This document shows positions 12,520-24,640 of a DNA stretch of 64,000 nucleotides, piece after piece. The notes beneath the pieces are model-generated. The model saw only the letters and a list, made by a program, of their open reading frames with translations, was not told the origin of the DNA and did no database searches. This DNA is from Krasilnikovozyma curviuscula. Its lineage: Eukaryota; Basidiomycota; Tremellomycetes; Cystofilobasidiales; Mrakiaceae. The translations under genes were made by a program, and so were the position numbers. How positions within the stretch are numbered: position 1 is the first letter of the stretch; each line of letters begins with the position of its first letter. Location: NCBI GenBank assembly GCA_014825775.1, contig MVAQ01000027.1, positions 1 through 64,000 on the forward strand. Reading direction: 5' to 3'.

Positions 12520-14807
12520 CTATCGTACTTTGAACAACTGAACCGTCGTTTGCACTCCAACTTCAGCAGCGCCGATTCGGTAGTGAAGATCAACATCCAA
12601 TTCCCTCGAGTTTGTCTTCGATTTTTTACAGTGGAAAGTTCCTGTGATGACATCACCTGGAAGATGTTTTATTATTATTAGCAAATGAGGCGATTCAGCA
12701 GAGACCAACTAGCAGCTCACCTTTCTTGACTTTCATTGGCTTGGTCAACAAGAACAGCGTCTGTTTCCAATGAGTTGGGGTGCTCTGAGGGCCAGTGGTG
12801 AATGATACAGGAGTAATGTCAGTCTTGGCAGCTTCAACTTGAAGGACGTCATTGTGCTTGAACAGGTCGACTTCTTCATCTTCAGGAACGGCTAATCCAT
12901 CTGGAGTAAAAAAGGTGTCAAAGTACCCCAAGAATGCATGGATTGGTCCATCGCGGAGGACTGTTATGCTAAAGTCAGACACGAAGTCAAGTGAGGAGAT
13001 AGTAGATTTGGGAATGAAGATATCCTGTTGAAGTGTGAGGAGATCAGCACAGTTAAAGACGACAACAAAGGACGCCACAACCTACTTTGATACAAGCGTT
13101 GGTAGTCATAACTGTTTCTGGATCAACAATATCCAGCTGGGCCTCTGTAGTTATTTCTTCAGCCATCAGACCCATGTCGAAACCTGCAATACAACAGCTC
13201 CACTGTCAGTCAAAGTATCGAAGCGGACACATTGAAGATGCTGTGCTGACCATAAACATCTTTCCACCATCCCACTCGTTCTTGAAGGTAATTTTCACAA
13301 TCGACACCAGATAGGATTATTTTTGTCTGCGATGGTGCGAGAACTCCGCCTGGACGAAGGAATCTATCTCTTGCTACCAAGACCGAATCCAACACTGAAA
13401 AGAGGAATAGTTGCTGTTCAGAAGAAAGAAAAATGAAACACCTGATAGACACAGAGGAACTTACTACTCTCATACAGCAAGAAGTAACCCATCCACTCTG
13501 AAACAATCAGGTCCACTTTCACATCTGCACCCAAATCGATCTCCTCAATCTTCCCTCGAACAACCTCAATGATATTGTCCAGACCGTTCTTCTTGATGTT
13601 GGCTCTGGCCTTATCGACGACGTCACTGGCATCAACAGCGTAGACTTTCTTGGCACCTGCCCGAGCACAGAGCATCGACAAGATACCTGATCCACAGCCG
13701 ACGTCAAGAATTGTAGCGCCTTTGAACAAGTGTGGGTTGGAAAGAATATATCTTCCGTATGATTTGGTTCGAGTCGTGTCTTTGAGCATCGTTTCGTGGA
13801 TGTCTAGCGAGGGAGCCTAGGTAAATCACACGGCGACAGGATGACAATGACATGGACTCACCATTGTAAGCGTAAGAATCGAAGTAATGAGTGTCATCGT
13901 CCCTCTTGGGGAGGGATTTCTTGTTTGGTTCAAGGGCATTTTCCTTAGCGATAGCGTCGGTATTTTCTCCATCCAGGAGTCTCTTTCTGAACACTTCTTT
14001 GAATGATTCCATTTCACTTTGGGTCTGCAGCTTAAGATCTTTGAGCTTCTCTTCTAATTGCCTAATCTTCTTCTGCGCCGCAAGTAGGTCGGCAGAGCCA
14101 TTGTTAGTGGTCGAGGAGGGTGTCGCAACTATGTTAGTGTCGTCGTCTGAGTCAGACCATTCATCATTAGGTGTGAATTCTGCGACAAAATCAAATTTAG
14201 TAGACTCGAAAACTATCGATCTTTTTAAGAATCTACTCACGTAAGAGCTGGTCATCAGCTATAACTGGAATCAGATAGGCATCGTCTGCCAGAGCGCTTT
14301 CCGAACTAGTCAAGGCATTCACGGCAGCTGGAGTCGGTTTCTATCCACCAAATAAAATGAAAGTAAGCGATAACTTCTCAATAGCGTATCCCGGTAAGTT
14401 ACTTACCTCCTTTCTGATGTAGTTGACGAGCCTTATTCGACCAAAGAAATCCAAACCTGGGGAACAGATGGTTAATAACATTCCTTTGAAAGCTTCCTTC
14501 TCTATAACAGGTATATATGCTCACCTAGTCGAGCAACCGTCTCATTCAGTGAGACACCGTGGGTCTTCTCGTCGTGCTCCATAGCCTTCTCAGCAGTCTC
14601 TAATACCTTCTCATCAAACAGAGACTTGGTCTTCAATGGAGCTGAGTCACCTTCCCAATCTTCGAATTCTTCATCTTCGTCATCCTCTGAATCCGTGGAA
14701 CATTCTGATGACAAGCTCGAGGTGTCAGGTTTCGACTGGCGAGGTGCTTGGGAGGTGCTGCTTGAGGAACCTGATGCGAGTTCAGTGATGTGGTAGGTGC
14801 TAGCCAT
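12520..14807 (-). CDS. RMT3: PRMT3-type protein arginine N-methyltransferase with degenerate zinc finger
   Basis: Class I protein arginine methyltransferase; PRMT3 homologues methylate ribosomal protein S2 in the cytoplasm. The N-terminus is Ser-rich then acidic (DSEDDEDEEFEDWEGD). A zinc-finger-like segment follows (near 14.55-14.62 kb) whose two His are kept (EHDEKTH) but whose two Cys are Ser and Asp. LDFFGRIRLVNYIR matches PRMT3 after the finger. A coiled coil (about 14.0-14.1 kb) precedes the catalytic core: HYFDSYAYN, motif I ILDVGCGSGILSMLCARAGA, the double-E loop SEWMGYFLLYES and the THW loop (PTHWKQTL). All SAM-binding and substrate Glu residues are present, so activity is expected, probably type I. 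It ends in VQLFKVR at 12520. Start at MAST (14805-14807). Symbol given by family (S. pombe rmt3). Confidence 0.93.
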
Positions 14808-15247
14808 TGGAGACAATTAGACAACGTTGGTGACTAGCAGGTCAATACTACGCCTAACTGGAGGGATCGAAGGATCCAAAGAGCGATTTCAGTGTCGAAT
14901 GTCGACCACCTCGTTCCGCTGCACGAAAATCTTCGAAATCCAGAGGTGGCAAGCTTTCAATAATTCGAAGCTGCAGCTAAGCTCGCTTGCTCCTTTGCAG
15001 AAGATTTGTGGTTTCATCGTTGTTATACAGTGAGAAGAGTGTTGGTTTTGGAGGAGTTACGAAATTGTGGTACAAATCTCTCGACTTCAAGACAGCTGAG
15101 CTCCAATAGCTCCAGGTATAAAAGTAAGACAGGGGGATTCAAATACATAAAGTAACTCAATCTAGTAGCCTGTTATGTCAACACACCGGAAGAAGAGTGA
15201 GGTAAGTCCAGCAGCGCTAGGCTATAGGTACAGAAAAGATCGGAGAG
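14808..15247. other. Intergenic region, promoter of the PRMT3-like gene
   Basis: 440 bp between two minus-strand genes. A plus-strand ORF of 68 codons lies here but has no recognisable content. Probably 5' UTR and promoter of the methyltransferase plus the 3' end of the RRM gene. Confidence 0.4.
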
Positions 15248-16393
15248 TCACTCACGGCCACCGAAACCTCCAGCTCCACCTCGTCCGTTACCACGTCCGA
15301 AGCCTCCGGTTCTTGCTAAAGATGATTAGGGTTAAGAGCAGTGTGCGTCAGTAAAGGGACGAAAGAGGAGGAGGCATCTGCTAAATGAAATGTGTATGAT
15401 GACTCACGTTCTCTGGGTCTATCGAAATCGATTCTGACTGGAACACCATCAAGAGCTAAACCAGTAAGGGCCTCCTTCACTCTGGTGGCTTCATCAACTG
15501 ACTCGAACTCAACATGGGCGAAGCCCTTGTTGTTTCCGGTCTCCCTGTCCAACGCAACTCTGACCTGATATCTATCACTCAAATCCTTTAGGATGTTGGC
15601 AATATCTGGTTCAGTCACATCTGGACCGATGTTGCCCAAGAAGATGGTCTTAGAAGGCGGGTTTGGTGGGAAAGCGCCTTTGGCCTGACGAGGTCTCTGA
15701 TAGTCTATGGAAAGCGTTCGTCCACCCAATGAGGATCCAGCAAGAGCTTCCAGTGCTGATGTTGCTGCTTCAACGGATGAGAAGTCGATGTAGCTGAAAC
15801 CCATGGGACGGTCGTCTCGGATTGGAATTCTAACAGATGTAGCACCAAATTCAGAGAAAAGAGCAGTAAGCTCTGCAAGGAAAGAATAAAAATAACAAGT
15901 CAGTAAGGAATAGTCTAGCCCCACGGGCAGGCCATGGGCAAGAGCTGAAGCAATCAAGGGGTCGTTTGCAAAAAAATTCTCCACCGTCCAATGGGAAAAG
16001 CCGTCTTTGGCATATCTGACCTCCTCAAACCCTTCGATTTTACCTAAACATTCCTTTTTGGAAACACCAGTAGAGTTTTTCTTTATTTCCCTCGTGATCC
16101 ATTCTTCTCAAGAGCCGCAGACGGCACTGGGTGAAAAACGACAAAAACCTGGTTGAAATCTCACCTTCCTCAGTAGTGCTGTAGCTCAAATTGCCAACAA
16201 ACAGAGTGCTGCTAGGAGCAGCAGGAGGCAGCGGGTCTCTGAATGGCCGTGAAGCATATCCACCACCTGAGTTGTATCCACCGGCGTAAGCTCTCAAGGC
16301 GAGGAAAGTTGGACGAGAGATCGGAGCGGCAGCAACGACTTGGGAAGTCACTCTGATTGCTGTGAGGGATCGAAGAGCTCTAAAGGCGGCCAT
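15248..16393 (-). CDS. Two-RRM RNA-binding protein with mitochondrial-type presequence
   Basis: The N-terminus from MAAFRALRSLTAIRVTSQVV is basic, Ala-rich and free of acidic residues, typical of a mitochondrial presequence. RRM1 has RNP2 LFVGNL and RNP1 MGFSYIDF. RRM2 has RNP2 IFLGNI and RNP1 KGFAHVEF. The C-terminus is an RGG-like tail (FGRGNGRGGAGGFGGRE) on its own last exon. RRM1 is interrupted by an unusually long intron for this window (15873-16164, 292 nt). It probably acts in organellar RNA metabolism; nucleolin/NSR1-like nuclear roles are the alternative. An in-frame ATG at 16435 would mask the presequence, so I prefer the inner start. The exact 3' exon depends on whether the GTGAGT overlapping the stop is used as a donor. 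Confidence 0.85.
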
Positions 16394-17140
16394 TGTAAAG
16401 TTTTGCGCTGGTATGGTTTGAAGTTTGGAAGGCATTCGAAGGTTTTACTTTTTTTGCACGCCTCTGCCGTCGTGTGGATGGCCAGTTTTTTATCGCGCCG
16501 GACTCCTATTAGTAGATTAAGGTTGGAAAACAATGGGAATACTCTTGAAGGCATTCTGGAACCTATACACCTCATCATTGACGATATTGACGCAGTTCTT
16601 CGTCTCTCAAAAATTTCCAGGAGCTGTATGCTCCTCCTCGCAATTAATACTGAGCGCGCAAGTATCTAATGTCCTCCGGTTGCGTTGCAGCTTCACTAGG
16701 AGAAGCTTGGTAACATTCAACTAAACTCAACCACGCAAATATGGAACTGGAGGGCTTATAATCGCATTTCTGTGGAATGCATACATGTGCCGCTTTGTTT
16801 TGGCTTTCCCTCGACACATCCGCAGTGTGTCAGAAGGACGCATTGCCAGAGTGTGCGCTACGTTCTCCTCGTTGTTCACAGCCGTAGAACTCTTAATTCT
16901 CAAGTCGTCCCTTCTGGAAAATTTCCTCGTTTCTGTTGTGATAATTCGTATCCGATCAATGCTGCGGCGAAATTGCTGTCCGATAGACGACTCAGCCCAC
17001 CTAGCAAGTTCCCTCGCAACCGCATCCTCCTCGAAATTACCTCTTTTTATTGTCCAAGAGTTCAGTCACCTCTAAACCCAGCTTGGAGAGCTTCCCCCTC
17101 GACACTCCTCATCCGACCCGCACTCAGTCGAAACTTCAAG
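16394..17140. other. Divergent intergenic region
   Basis: 747 bp between the divergent RRM gene and the SYLF gene. Plus-strand ORFs of 60-150 codons occur, but their Cys/Arg/Ser-rich composition looks like chance. It probably contains both promoters. No TATA-like motif stands out. Confidence 0.4.
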
Positions 17141-19543
17141 ATGATGGCTGAGCGAGCTTTAACACGTCAGTTTCTCTTTCTTCATAGAGTCTTCCCTACC
17201 TTACCTTACTCAGTATGGGAAGGCTGAGGACATCTATTGGGGATTTTGACGACCGGATCGGCGGATAATGGAGGAAGTATAGGATTCGTGGGCGGGTGAG
17301 CCTGCTTACTTTCCCGCTACCGGGAGAGCAGCAGTCACCACTCGCTTTGGCTTTAGTGCTGGAAGCTGGGACAAGTTCGAATATTTCCTGTTGTTATTCT
17401 CGCTTGTTCTTCTCTCTCTCTCGCTCCCCTAGGTTCTTGCTTGATAAAACGTTTCTGGATTTTTGAGTGCTGACATTCGCCCTTCTGAAATCAGATATAG
17501 AATATCAAGCGCCTACCCCTCATTCTGGGATCCATGCTACAGGAGAGGATCAGACTCCCAGCTATTCGCCTGTCCTATCACCGTCGTCTTCCAGCTCCAA
17601 GGTCAATTTCTACGAACATCTGGACCGATCCGCTCCAATACAACCGGTATGTTCACTCTTTCGTTTAATTCCCTTCTAGTAAGGCAGAGCAACAAGCACT
17701 GTATGGCTTGTCAGGTTCTCTGGAATTTCTGCAGCTTTCCTATGATTGCTGCGCTCTGTTTCCGAGCAGCATCCACGCCATCCCGGAGACGTAATCATAC
17801 ATACAGCGTCGCCCATAGCTTGACTGACCTTATCACTTTCGGAACAGAGCTCTCTACTTTCATCTGAATCCGAATCCACCTATTCGTCCTTCTCAGTCGA
17901 ATCCCCATCGCCGCCATCGATAAACTCGCCTTCGCCCAAAAAGTTCCTCCCACCGCCTCGTCACCCACATATCCTAAACGCCCTCCAGCGAGCTTCCGAT
18001 GAGAACTTGCCCAAACTATCACGTTCGAGCTCGGCGGCGTCTGGTGGCTCGGGACGAGAGCTGGCAAGCTATGAGAGCTCGAAAGTGCTACCGAAGACTT
18101 GGAAGGAGAGGGCGAGCGATGTTGGGAAAGCTGGGTTTGATAAAGCGGTGAAGGTCTCTGACTGGGCTGGAAATAAGGCAAATAACTATGCGGAGTCGGT
18201 ATGTTTGAATATTTCCCTCTCCTCGCTTCCCGAGTCGAAACGTTTACTGAAGGAGCTGCTATATTTAGCTCGGAGCTGAGAGGTTCTATCCCACAACTGG
18301 TGATTTCCCTCAAGAAATGGATAAGTGTGCAAACATAATTCGAAATTTCACTGGTTGGTCCCAAGTTTCAAATCTCTAGAATTCCGTGCTGCCTCTTGTT
18401 CTCACTGACACTTGTTGTTTGTACATCTAGTCGATGGTATTGTAACAGAAACCAAAGAAAATAAGAAAGGACTCAAAACGCAATCCCGAATCATTAAGAA
18501 AATCCCGGCGAAAGTCTTTCAGGAGTGTAAAGGTATCGCCGTGTTCACGAGTATGAGGATGGGCATGGCGCCTTTCGGAGGGGTCAGTTTCCAAACTTCT
18601 CTTTGATATTTATTCTCCATTCATTCTTTGAAAGAATGCCGACCATTGATTTTCTTTTTCTGGTGACATCTGCATCCCACAGGCTGGAGGCGCTGGTGTT
18701 GTCGTCGCTCATCTTCCAGATGGCAGCTGGAGTGCTCCATCTGCAGTCACACCCAACAACATGACAGCAGGATTCATGTGAGTTCCTATAACTTCGTCTG
18801 CTCATTCCTGGGTAGTCAAATTTGACTTGGCAACCTTTTCCAGGTTTGGTATGGATGTCTTCGACTGCATCCTCATCATTAGAACGGAGAAGGCTCTTGA
18901 GTCTTTTTCTGGTCATAAAGCCACTTTGGGAGGTGAACTTGGTGTTTCAGCTGGTCATTTCGGTGCTGGAGCTGCAATGGAGATGGGCGTAGAGCGAGCT
19001 CCAGTCCTGTCGTACGTCAAGAGCCGAGGTCTCTATGCTGGTATAGAGTTGGTCGGACAAGTGTTTATCCATCGATGGGAGGAGAACGAGAATATGTGAG
19101 TGCTCATTTCTATCATTGCGAATTATATTCAAAACTATGTTGAATCTTGTCATCGTTTGGTCAGGTACTATTGGCCTGGAATCAAACCGAAAGACATCCT
19201 TGAAGGCAAAGTCCGTATCCCTCCTGAAGCAATCAACCTCCAAAACGCGTTAGAAGAAGCTACATCAGGCGTCGCTCAAAAAAAGACAGGGCCCGAGATT
19301 CAAGTCGAGATTGTTGAGGAACCATCCGTCGTCACTCCTGAGATGCTCTCTCATCTTCAACTCAATGATAATGAAGTTCTGAAACTGCCGCCGACACCGA
19401 GCAGTGGGGTGGGTGAGGAATGGGACGATGATGACGAAGTGAATCGCAGAGACCATAAGGAGGAGGAGGAGAATGCACCTAGCTATCGTTCCTCTTGGGG
19501 CTCTTCCACGAAAACACCTCCTCTCCCCAGTAGATTCGGCTAA
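17141..19543 (+). CDS. SYLF-domain (Ysc84/SH3YL1-like) lipid-binding protein without SH3 domain
   Basis: SYLF (DUF500) proteins bind phosphoinositides and, in yeast Ysc84, actin at endocytic patches. The N-terminal ~150 residues are Ser/Pro-rich and disordered. The conserved part starts at SYESSKVLPKTWKER, then PTTGDFPQEMDKCANIIRNF. The SYLF core follows: IPAKVFQECKGIAVFTSMRM, GGAGGAGVVVAHLPDGSWSA, FGMDVFDCILIIRTEKAL and LGGELGVSAGHFGAGAA, ending with YVKSRGLYAGIELVGQVF. The tail is acidic (EEWDDDDE) and ends with a proline-rich peptide (KTPPLPSRFG) at 19543. Budding-yeast homologues end in an SH3 domain; none is present here. The 5' end is inferred: ATG at 17141, a long intron to about 17490, and another at 17648-17848. 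The start is the weakest part. Confidence 0.87.
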
Positions 19544-20243
19544 ATAGATAGTTGTTGATGTGGGTGGACCTCGCTGTATCCTAATGCTTCCTTTGGTCAG
19601 AGATATAGACTTACTGACCCGTCAAACGACAAAAGTATACCTTGATAAACGATCGATATCCCTTTCTTTTTTATGATATTCAGACTCTTCAAGAATATAA
19701 AAAGGTCGACTGACACAAAGTAGCGAGGGCTTCTGAGTTATTACCGCTGTTGTGGCTCAGGTTATCGTCGCGATCTGCGAAATGTCGCCTTCATCACGTC
19801 AATGGCGCAACGGACAAATTCGGCGTTGGAGATGCCAAGGTGAATAGAATCCAGTTGATATTAATAGCAACAAAAGAGAAATAGTTCTGAATGCCTTTAC
19901 GATGGTCCTTTTCTTTACGAGAGCTGATGTTCGCGGGAACAGTTCGAAGCTGCTGGGTGTGGGAGTTCTTCTTGACACGTCTGCTTTCCCTCATTTTACT
20001 TAGAAAAAAAAAAACGATAAGGAGTTGTCGAAAAACTGAACTCACATTCATCTCGTTTTTTATGTCTCTTCTGGGCCGGTGAGATACCGCTGATGGCGCG
20101 AGGTGGTGAACTCCGACTGCACTTATGGCGAATGTCAAAGGTTTTGATCATGCCGGTGGTAAAAATACATATAAAGGAAGTTCAAGGTGAGTTCTATCTC
20201 TGTCTTGTAAGATCTTTCTCTTCGAGAACCAAGTGATATTGTA
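19544..20243. other. Intergenic region, promoter of the MFS permease
   Basis: 700 bp with no supportable gene. It contains the 3' end of the SYLF gene and, at its right end, a TATA-like motif 68 bp before the next ATG. Confidence 0.45.
20170..20176 (+). promoter_or_regulatory. TATA-like box of the Dal5/Liz1-type permease gene
   Basis: The heptamer TATAAAG lies 74 bp upstream of the predicted start codon, a plausible distance for a fungal gene with a short leader. Identified by sequence match only. Confidence 0.4.
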
Positions 20244-22583
20244 ATGTCAGCAAATCAGATCATAGCAGAACCCCAAGTGCTCTCCGCCCAAGGGAACGCT
20301 ACCATCGTATATGAATCAGAGTTCAAGGATGAGAAACTTTCTTCTACTCCCGACTCCCTCAGTCCCTCAGTCTCATATACCAAGAACGAGAGCTGGTTCG
20401 CAGAACTCTTCTGGAGAGGTATGTTTTTCTGTCATTTCTCCCTCTTATTTCAGTGAATTCGTTGCAAATCATGCTTCCTTCTTGTGTCTGTGGATCTTCT
20501 TACCAGTCACTGGAATCCACGATCCAGAAAAGCGCTTTGTCATGAAACTAGATCTCACTCTGCTGAGTGCGGCAGCTATGGGTGTGATGATCAGATATTT
20601 GGATCAAACGAACATAACAAATGCTTTTAACAGTGGAATGAAGGAGGATCTAAAGGTCATTCCTTTTCTCTGTTCGGAAGTGGCCGCCACCTAACTAAAA
20701 CATCGCTATCCTCCTCCCTATTTCGGCTGATCCCTCCAAACTTTTCCTCTTCAGATGTACGGAAACGAACTGAATTATATTAATGCCGTCTGGAGCAGTG
20801 CATATGTGCTGGGTCAGATCCCCTCGAACCTGATCTTGACCAGAGTCAATGCGACGTATTGGATCACGTTTATCGAAGCGGGCTGGATTCTCTGCACATT
20901 CTGTACCGCTGGTGTCAAGTCTCTTCCATCACTTTATGTAGTTAGGTTTTTGTAGGTCACAATTCTTTATCCGTGAGAAGAGGTGGAAGCTGATAAACGC
21001 GATGATCGCAGCAACGGGTTGTTCGAGGCAGGTCAGTTGCGCTATCAAACTTGAGGTTCTTCCTTATGCTGAAATAATCGTAATTCTTGTTGGAAAAGGT
21101 CATTTCCCTGCCGTGATGTACATCGTCTCTTCCTACTACAAGCCACACGAGCTCGGGTTCAGAAACACGATTGTTCAAGTCTTCGTTCAAGTTGGGTAAG
21201 AAACAGTTTCGCCTGCCCAACTAAACCAGTTCATACACCACCTCTCATTCTCTGACATCCATGTACCTTCCACAGACCCATTTGGTCTGGTTTCTTGATG
21301 GCTGCTGTTTACTCTGGACTTAACAATCACGCTGGCCTTCCAGGTTGGAGAGTGAGTTTTAAGTGCATGTGTGATCGAATGTGCGTATGAAACTGATGAT
21401 ACCTTTTTGAACCAGTGGCTTTTCATTATTTGCGGTATTTTTTCAACTCCAATTAACCTATGGACCTTCTTTGCTATCCGTGAGTTCCGATATGCGAAAT
21501 AGGTTCCTGGTAGTTGCTGATGGCAACATGCTTCAACACAGCTTCTCTTCCATCGAAACTCAAGCCAAACTGGCTCTTCTCGGAGGAAGACATCGCTATT
21601 GCGAAGGAAAGAATGCCTAGTGAGAGAAAGGTATGCCCCCATACCCACCCAAAGCTCAATTCACTGGACTTACCTGCTCTGTCCTAGATGTTGACCGGTC
21701 TTTTCAAATGGAAAGATATCAAGCGCTGGGCAACATCATGGACCACCTTCCTCTTCCCTATTTATTTCTTTTTCGCAACAGAACTAGGACAGTCAGGAGC
21801 GTCCTTCATCTACTGGCTCAAAGCGCAGCCGAAGCTCTACTCGGTCGAACAACTCAACATCATCCCTCTTGGATCAAATTTTATAGCCATTTTTCTATCG
21901 CTTTTGGTAAACTTCTACGGTGACAGGCTCCCTGGATCTAGGAGATGGGTGAGTAAGAAGTCTCTAGGCGAAACCGCCAACGCGGGGCTGATCGAATGAT
22001 ATGTTGTCCTTACAGCCCATCTTGACTGCAGGCGCCTGTATCAGTTTCACCTTCTCTCTGGCTCTTGCAGCAACTCCTGTGTTCCCAGCTCATCGTGGCC
22101 AAAGAATGGCTCTATACTATCTGTGTTCTGTGAGTGCTCAGTTCTTGCACCTGTCGAACCTTCACTCACTTCCTTACTGTTTTGTTTTGTTTCCTACAGC
22201 TCAGTGCCCCAATCGCCGGCGCTGCGTGGACCAGTGTTAATGAAACAAATAGGGAAGATCCAGAAAAGCGTGCTTTCGTTTCTGCTTTGGTGAGTTTTGC
22301 GGATCAACCTTCATTCCCTCATTCTTTAACTGAACAGAACTGTAATAACTTGTCCCAGATGAATGCATTCGCTTACATTGGCACAGCCTTCATTCCTATT
22401 TTCACCTTTCCAACGCAGGATCAGCCTTACGTTGTCAAAGGAAACTACATCACCGCTGGCTTTGCCGCCATCACTTTCATCACCACTCTCCTCATCGCCC
22501 ACTTCGACGAAAGGGATAGGAAGAGGAGAGCTGCTGGAAAAATTCCTGGGCAGGTATTCGAAGGTCAGATTGTTGGAGATTAA
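20244..22583 (+). CDS. MFS transporter, anion:cation symporter family (Dal5/Liz1/Fen2-like)
   Basis: Predicted plasma-membrane proton-coupled uptake permease. A cytosolic N-terminus of about 60 residues is followed by the family block HDPEKRFVMKLDLTLLSAAA, then RYLDQTNITNAFNSGMKEDL and GNELNYINAVWSSAYVLGQI. These are hallmarks of the allantoate/pantothenate/vitamin permease group. Further segments are GHFPAVMYIVSSYYKP, IWSGFLMAAVYSGLN, the central loop WLFSEEDIAIAKERM and the last helices ending in HFDERDRKRRAAGKIPGQVF, consistent with 12 membrane spans. At least ten short introns are inferred. The close resemblance to Liz1/Fen2 suggests pantothenate or another small organic acid, but the substrate is not determined by the sequence. 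It ends with TAA at 22581-22583. Confidence 0.92.
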
Positions 22584-23413
22584 GGTGCTACTATTGAGAG
22601 GTCGTCGTGAGATCTTCAAAGGGGGAGAACATGGTGATGCTGAGTGCCAGTCAGCTTGCTTTAATCACCCAGTTCTTCCACAAACTGCGCTTCGTTTATG
22701 GCACAAGGATCTTATAAGGTATTTATGCTGTAGCGATTTTATTTGGGTGTATATAGCTTCTGTTCCATCTAGTGGTTTGGAAGAAGGGAATGTTTTGCAG
22801 TCCAGGTGCCAGTACTGACAGCAGCTATTCAAAAGAAAACAAATCAAGAAAATTCTTCACTTAGAAGATGATCGCAAAGTCCCATATTGAATCTGAGCTG
22901 TAATTGAACTTCTTTTAGGATGAGTGGAAGGTCGTGGCGCTAGCCTTGGGTTTGCTGGTAGAATGCGTAGGACCTGGCCCTCAACAAAATCGAGCTCTGA
23001 CCATTAAATCAAGCTGAACTGCCTTTCCTACGCTTCACAGTGAGCTTCAGTTCACTTTAGCTACAATTAGTTCTTCCTCTGGGCTAGAAAGCTAACAGTT
23101 CTGTTGTTGCTCCCTATGTGATTTCGGGTCCACAGCTCTCTGAAGCATTTCAGCAGACTCAATCGGTACATAACGCGTCTATCTTTGGCTTATACTAAAA
23201 GCATCATCATTTTTGCTTTTGTTACTGGCCAACTACTGAAACGAGAGCTCGAACCATCGGAGCAGCAGTTGTTGAACGACGGAAGACCACTCTCAAACTG
23301 CAGCTCCTCCTCCTTCCCACTATCGCCTTTCATATCCACTTTCCAACTTCAGCAGTACTCTCTTACTTGGAAGTAAAACTCTCCGTTCAACTTTAAGCAT
23401 ACAGAAGTAGAAA
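22584..23413. other. Intergenic region upstream of the GRASP gene
   Basis: 830 bp between two plus-strand genes. A 3' extension of the transporter frame and several short ORFs are present, but none has recognisable content. It presumably holds the transporter terminator and the GRASP promoter. Confidence 0.4.
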
Positions 23414-24640
23414 ATGGGAAATTCGACATCATCCACATCCCCTGACCAACAAAAAGCTCTGCATGTTCTTCGGGTTGCTGAGGGCAGTCCAGCTGCCGAT
23501 GTAATGATCGAACCATGTACGTTTTCTCATTCTCGAATTAGTCGACTGAAATTACAAGGGTGAGACTCACGAATTAATGGTGTTGTCGATCGGCAGTCTT
23601 CGACTTCATTGTAGGAATAGAAGGGATAGAAATTGTAAGTACCCTTATTTGCTAAACCAAAGGTTAATAAGGCCCACGCTGACTAATTATGGTTGTTCAT
23701 AATTTACAAGGACCTGTCACCGGAATCTCTCAGCGCGACGATAGACTCTTATGAATCGAAGCCTCTGCCGCTGGTAGTATGGTCGTCGAAACATCGAGAG
23801 AGTAGAAGTAAGAGAGTTGATAATTTCTCTCATCCTTTCTTCCTGCTAAGTCATCCTTTCTTCTCCTGCTAGCTGTCACTCTCGTTCCTTCTCGACACTG
23901 GTCGACTGCAGCGAAACCTTCACCGCTATCCGACGAAGCACCTCCCTCTCTGCTAGGCCTTTCACTCCGTCTTTGCACCCCTTCTCAATCCCTCCAGAAC
24001 GTTTGGCACGTCCTCGAAGTCCTCGAAGGGTCTCCAGCTGAATCCGCTGGATTAGTGCCCTTTGGAGACTGGGTTGTTGGTTGGTCGGGTGGAGTTTTGG
24101 GTAAGGAAGGTGATTTCTACGAGCTGGTTGAAGCTCATGAAGGAAGAGGATTGAGACTGTTTGTGTATAGTCATGATTTCGAGTGGGTGTTCGTGTTACC
24201 GCCGCCACCGAGAGACTATACTGATTGACCTTTCTGTAGCACGTTGAGAGAGGTTGTCCTCGTTCCGAATCGACAGTGGGGTGGTGAAGGTCTTTTGGGT
24301 TGCGGTGTCGGGTATGGTTTACTTCATCGGTGAGTACACCCTACCCATTCCGCTTCGTCTGCTTGCTTCTTGTTCATACTTGCGTTTTGAACTAAACGCT
24401 TCTCAACTTTTTCATTATGCTTGTTTTATAGGAGTAAGTGTAGTTTCTTGTTTTATCATTACCTTCTTTTCGTTCGATGGCGCACTAACTCTGACTTGTG
24501 TGTCTTCTGCGTTTCAAGTACCGAAGCCTACCAACAGAGAAATTTTCGACATAACAACTTTGACGGGGCTCAATGGAAATAATGGGTTAGGTGTATACGG
24601 TGATGAAGGTGTCCCGAAGTTGGTTGTAGAACAGGAATAG
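23414..24640 (+). CDS. GRH1: Golgi reassembly-stacking protein (GRASP55/65, Grh1 family)
   Basis: GRASP tethers Golgi/ER-exit-site membranes and supports unconventional secretion. In Cryptococcus it affects capsule polysaccharide export. The protein starts MGNSTSS, with Gly2 and Ser in place for N-myristoylation as in animal GRASPs. Two PDZ-like repeats follow: the first begins [19 protein letters not shown] and continues [13 protein letters not shown]; the second begins [20 protein letters not shown] and continues [18 protein letters not shown] closes the core. The short C-terminal region ([15 protein letters not shown] to KLVVEQE) lacks the long Ser/Pro-rich regulatory domain of animal GRASPs. 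Short introns near 23.52-23.60, 23.64-23.71 and 24.18-24.24 kb are inferred, and a longer one near 24.33-24.52 kb. Confidence 0.92.

Noticed and set aside
16772..17227. Plus-strand ORF of 151 codons upstream of the SYLF gene
   Set aside because: Cys/Arg/Ser-rich composition without recognisable motif, located in a divergent promoter and running into the predicted SYLF start in another frame.
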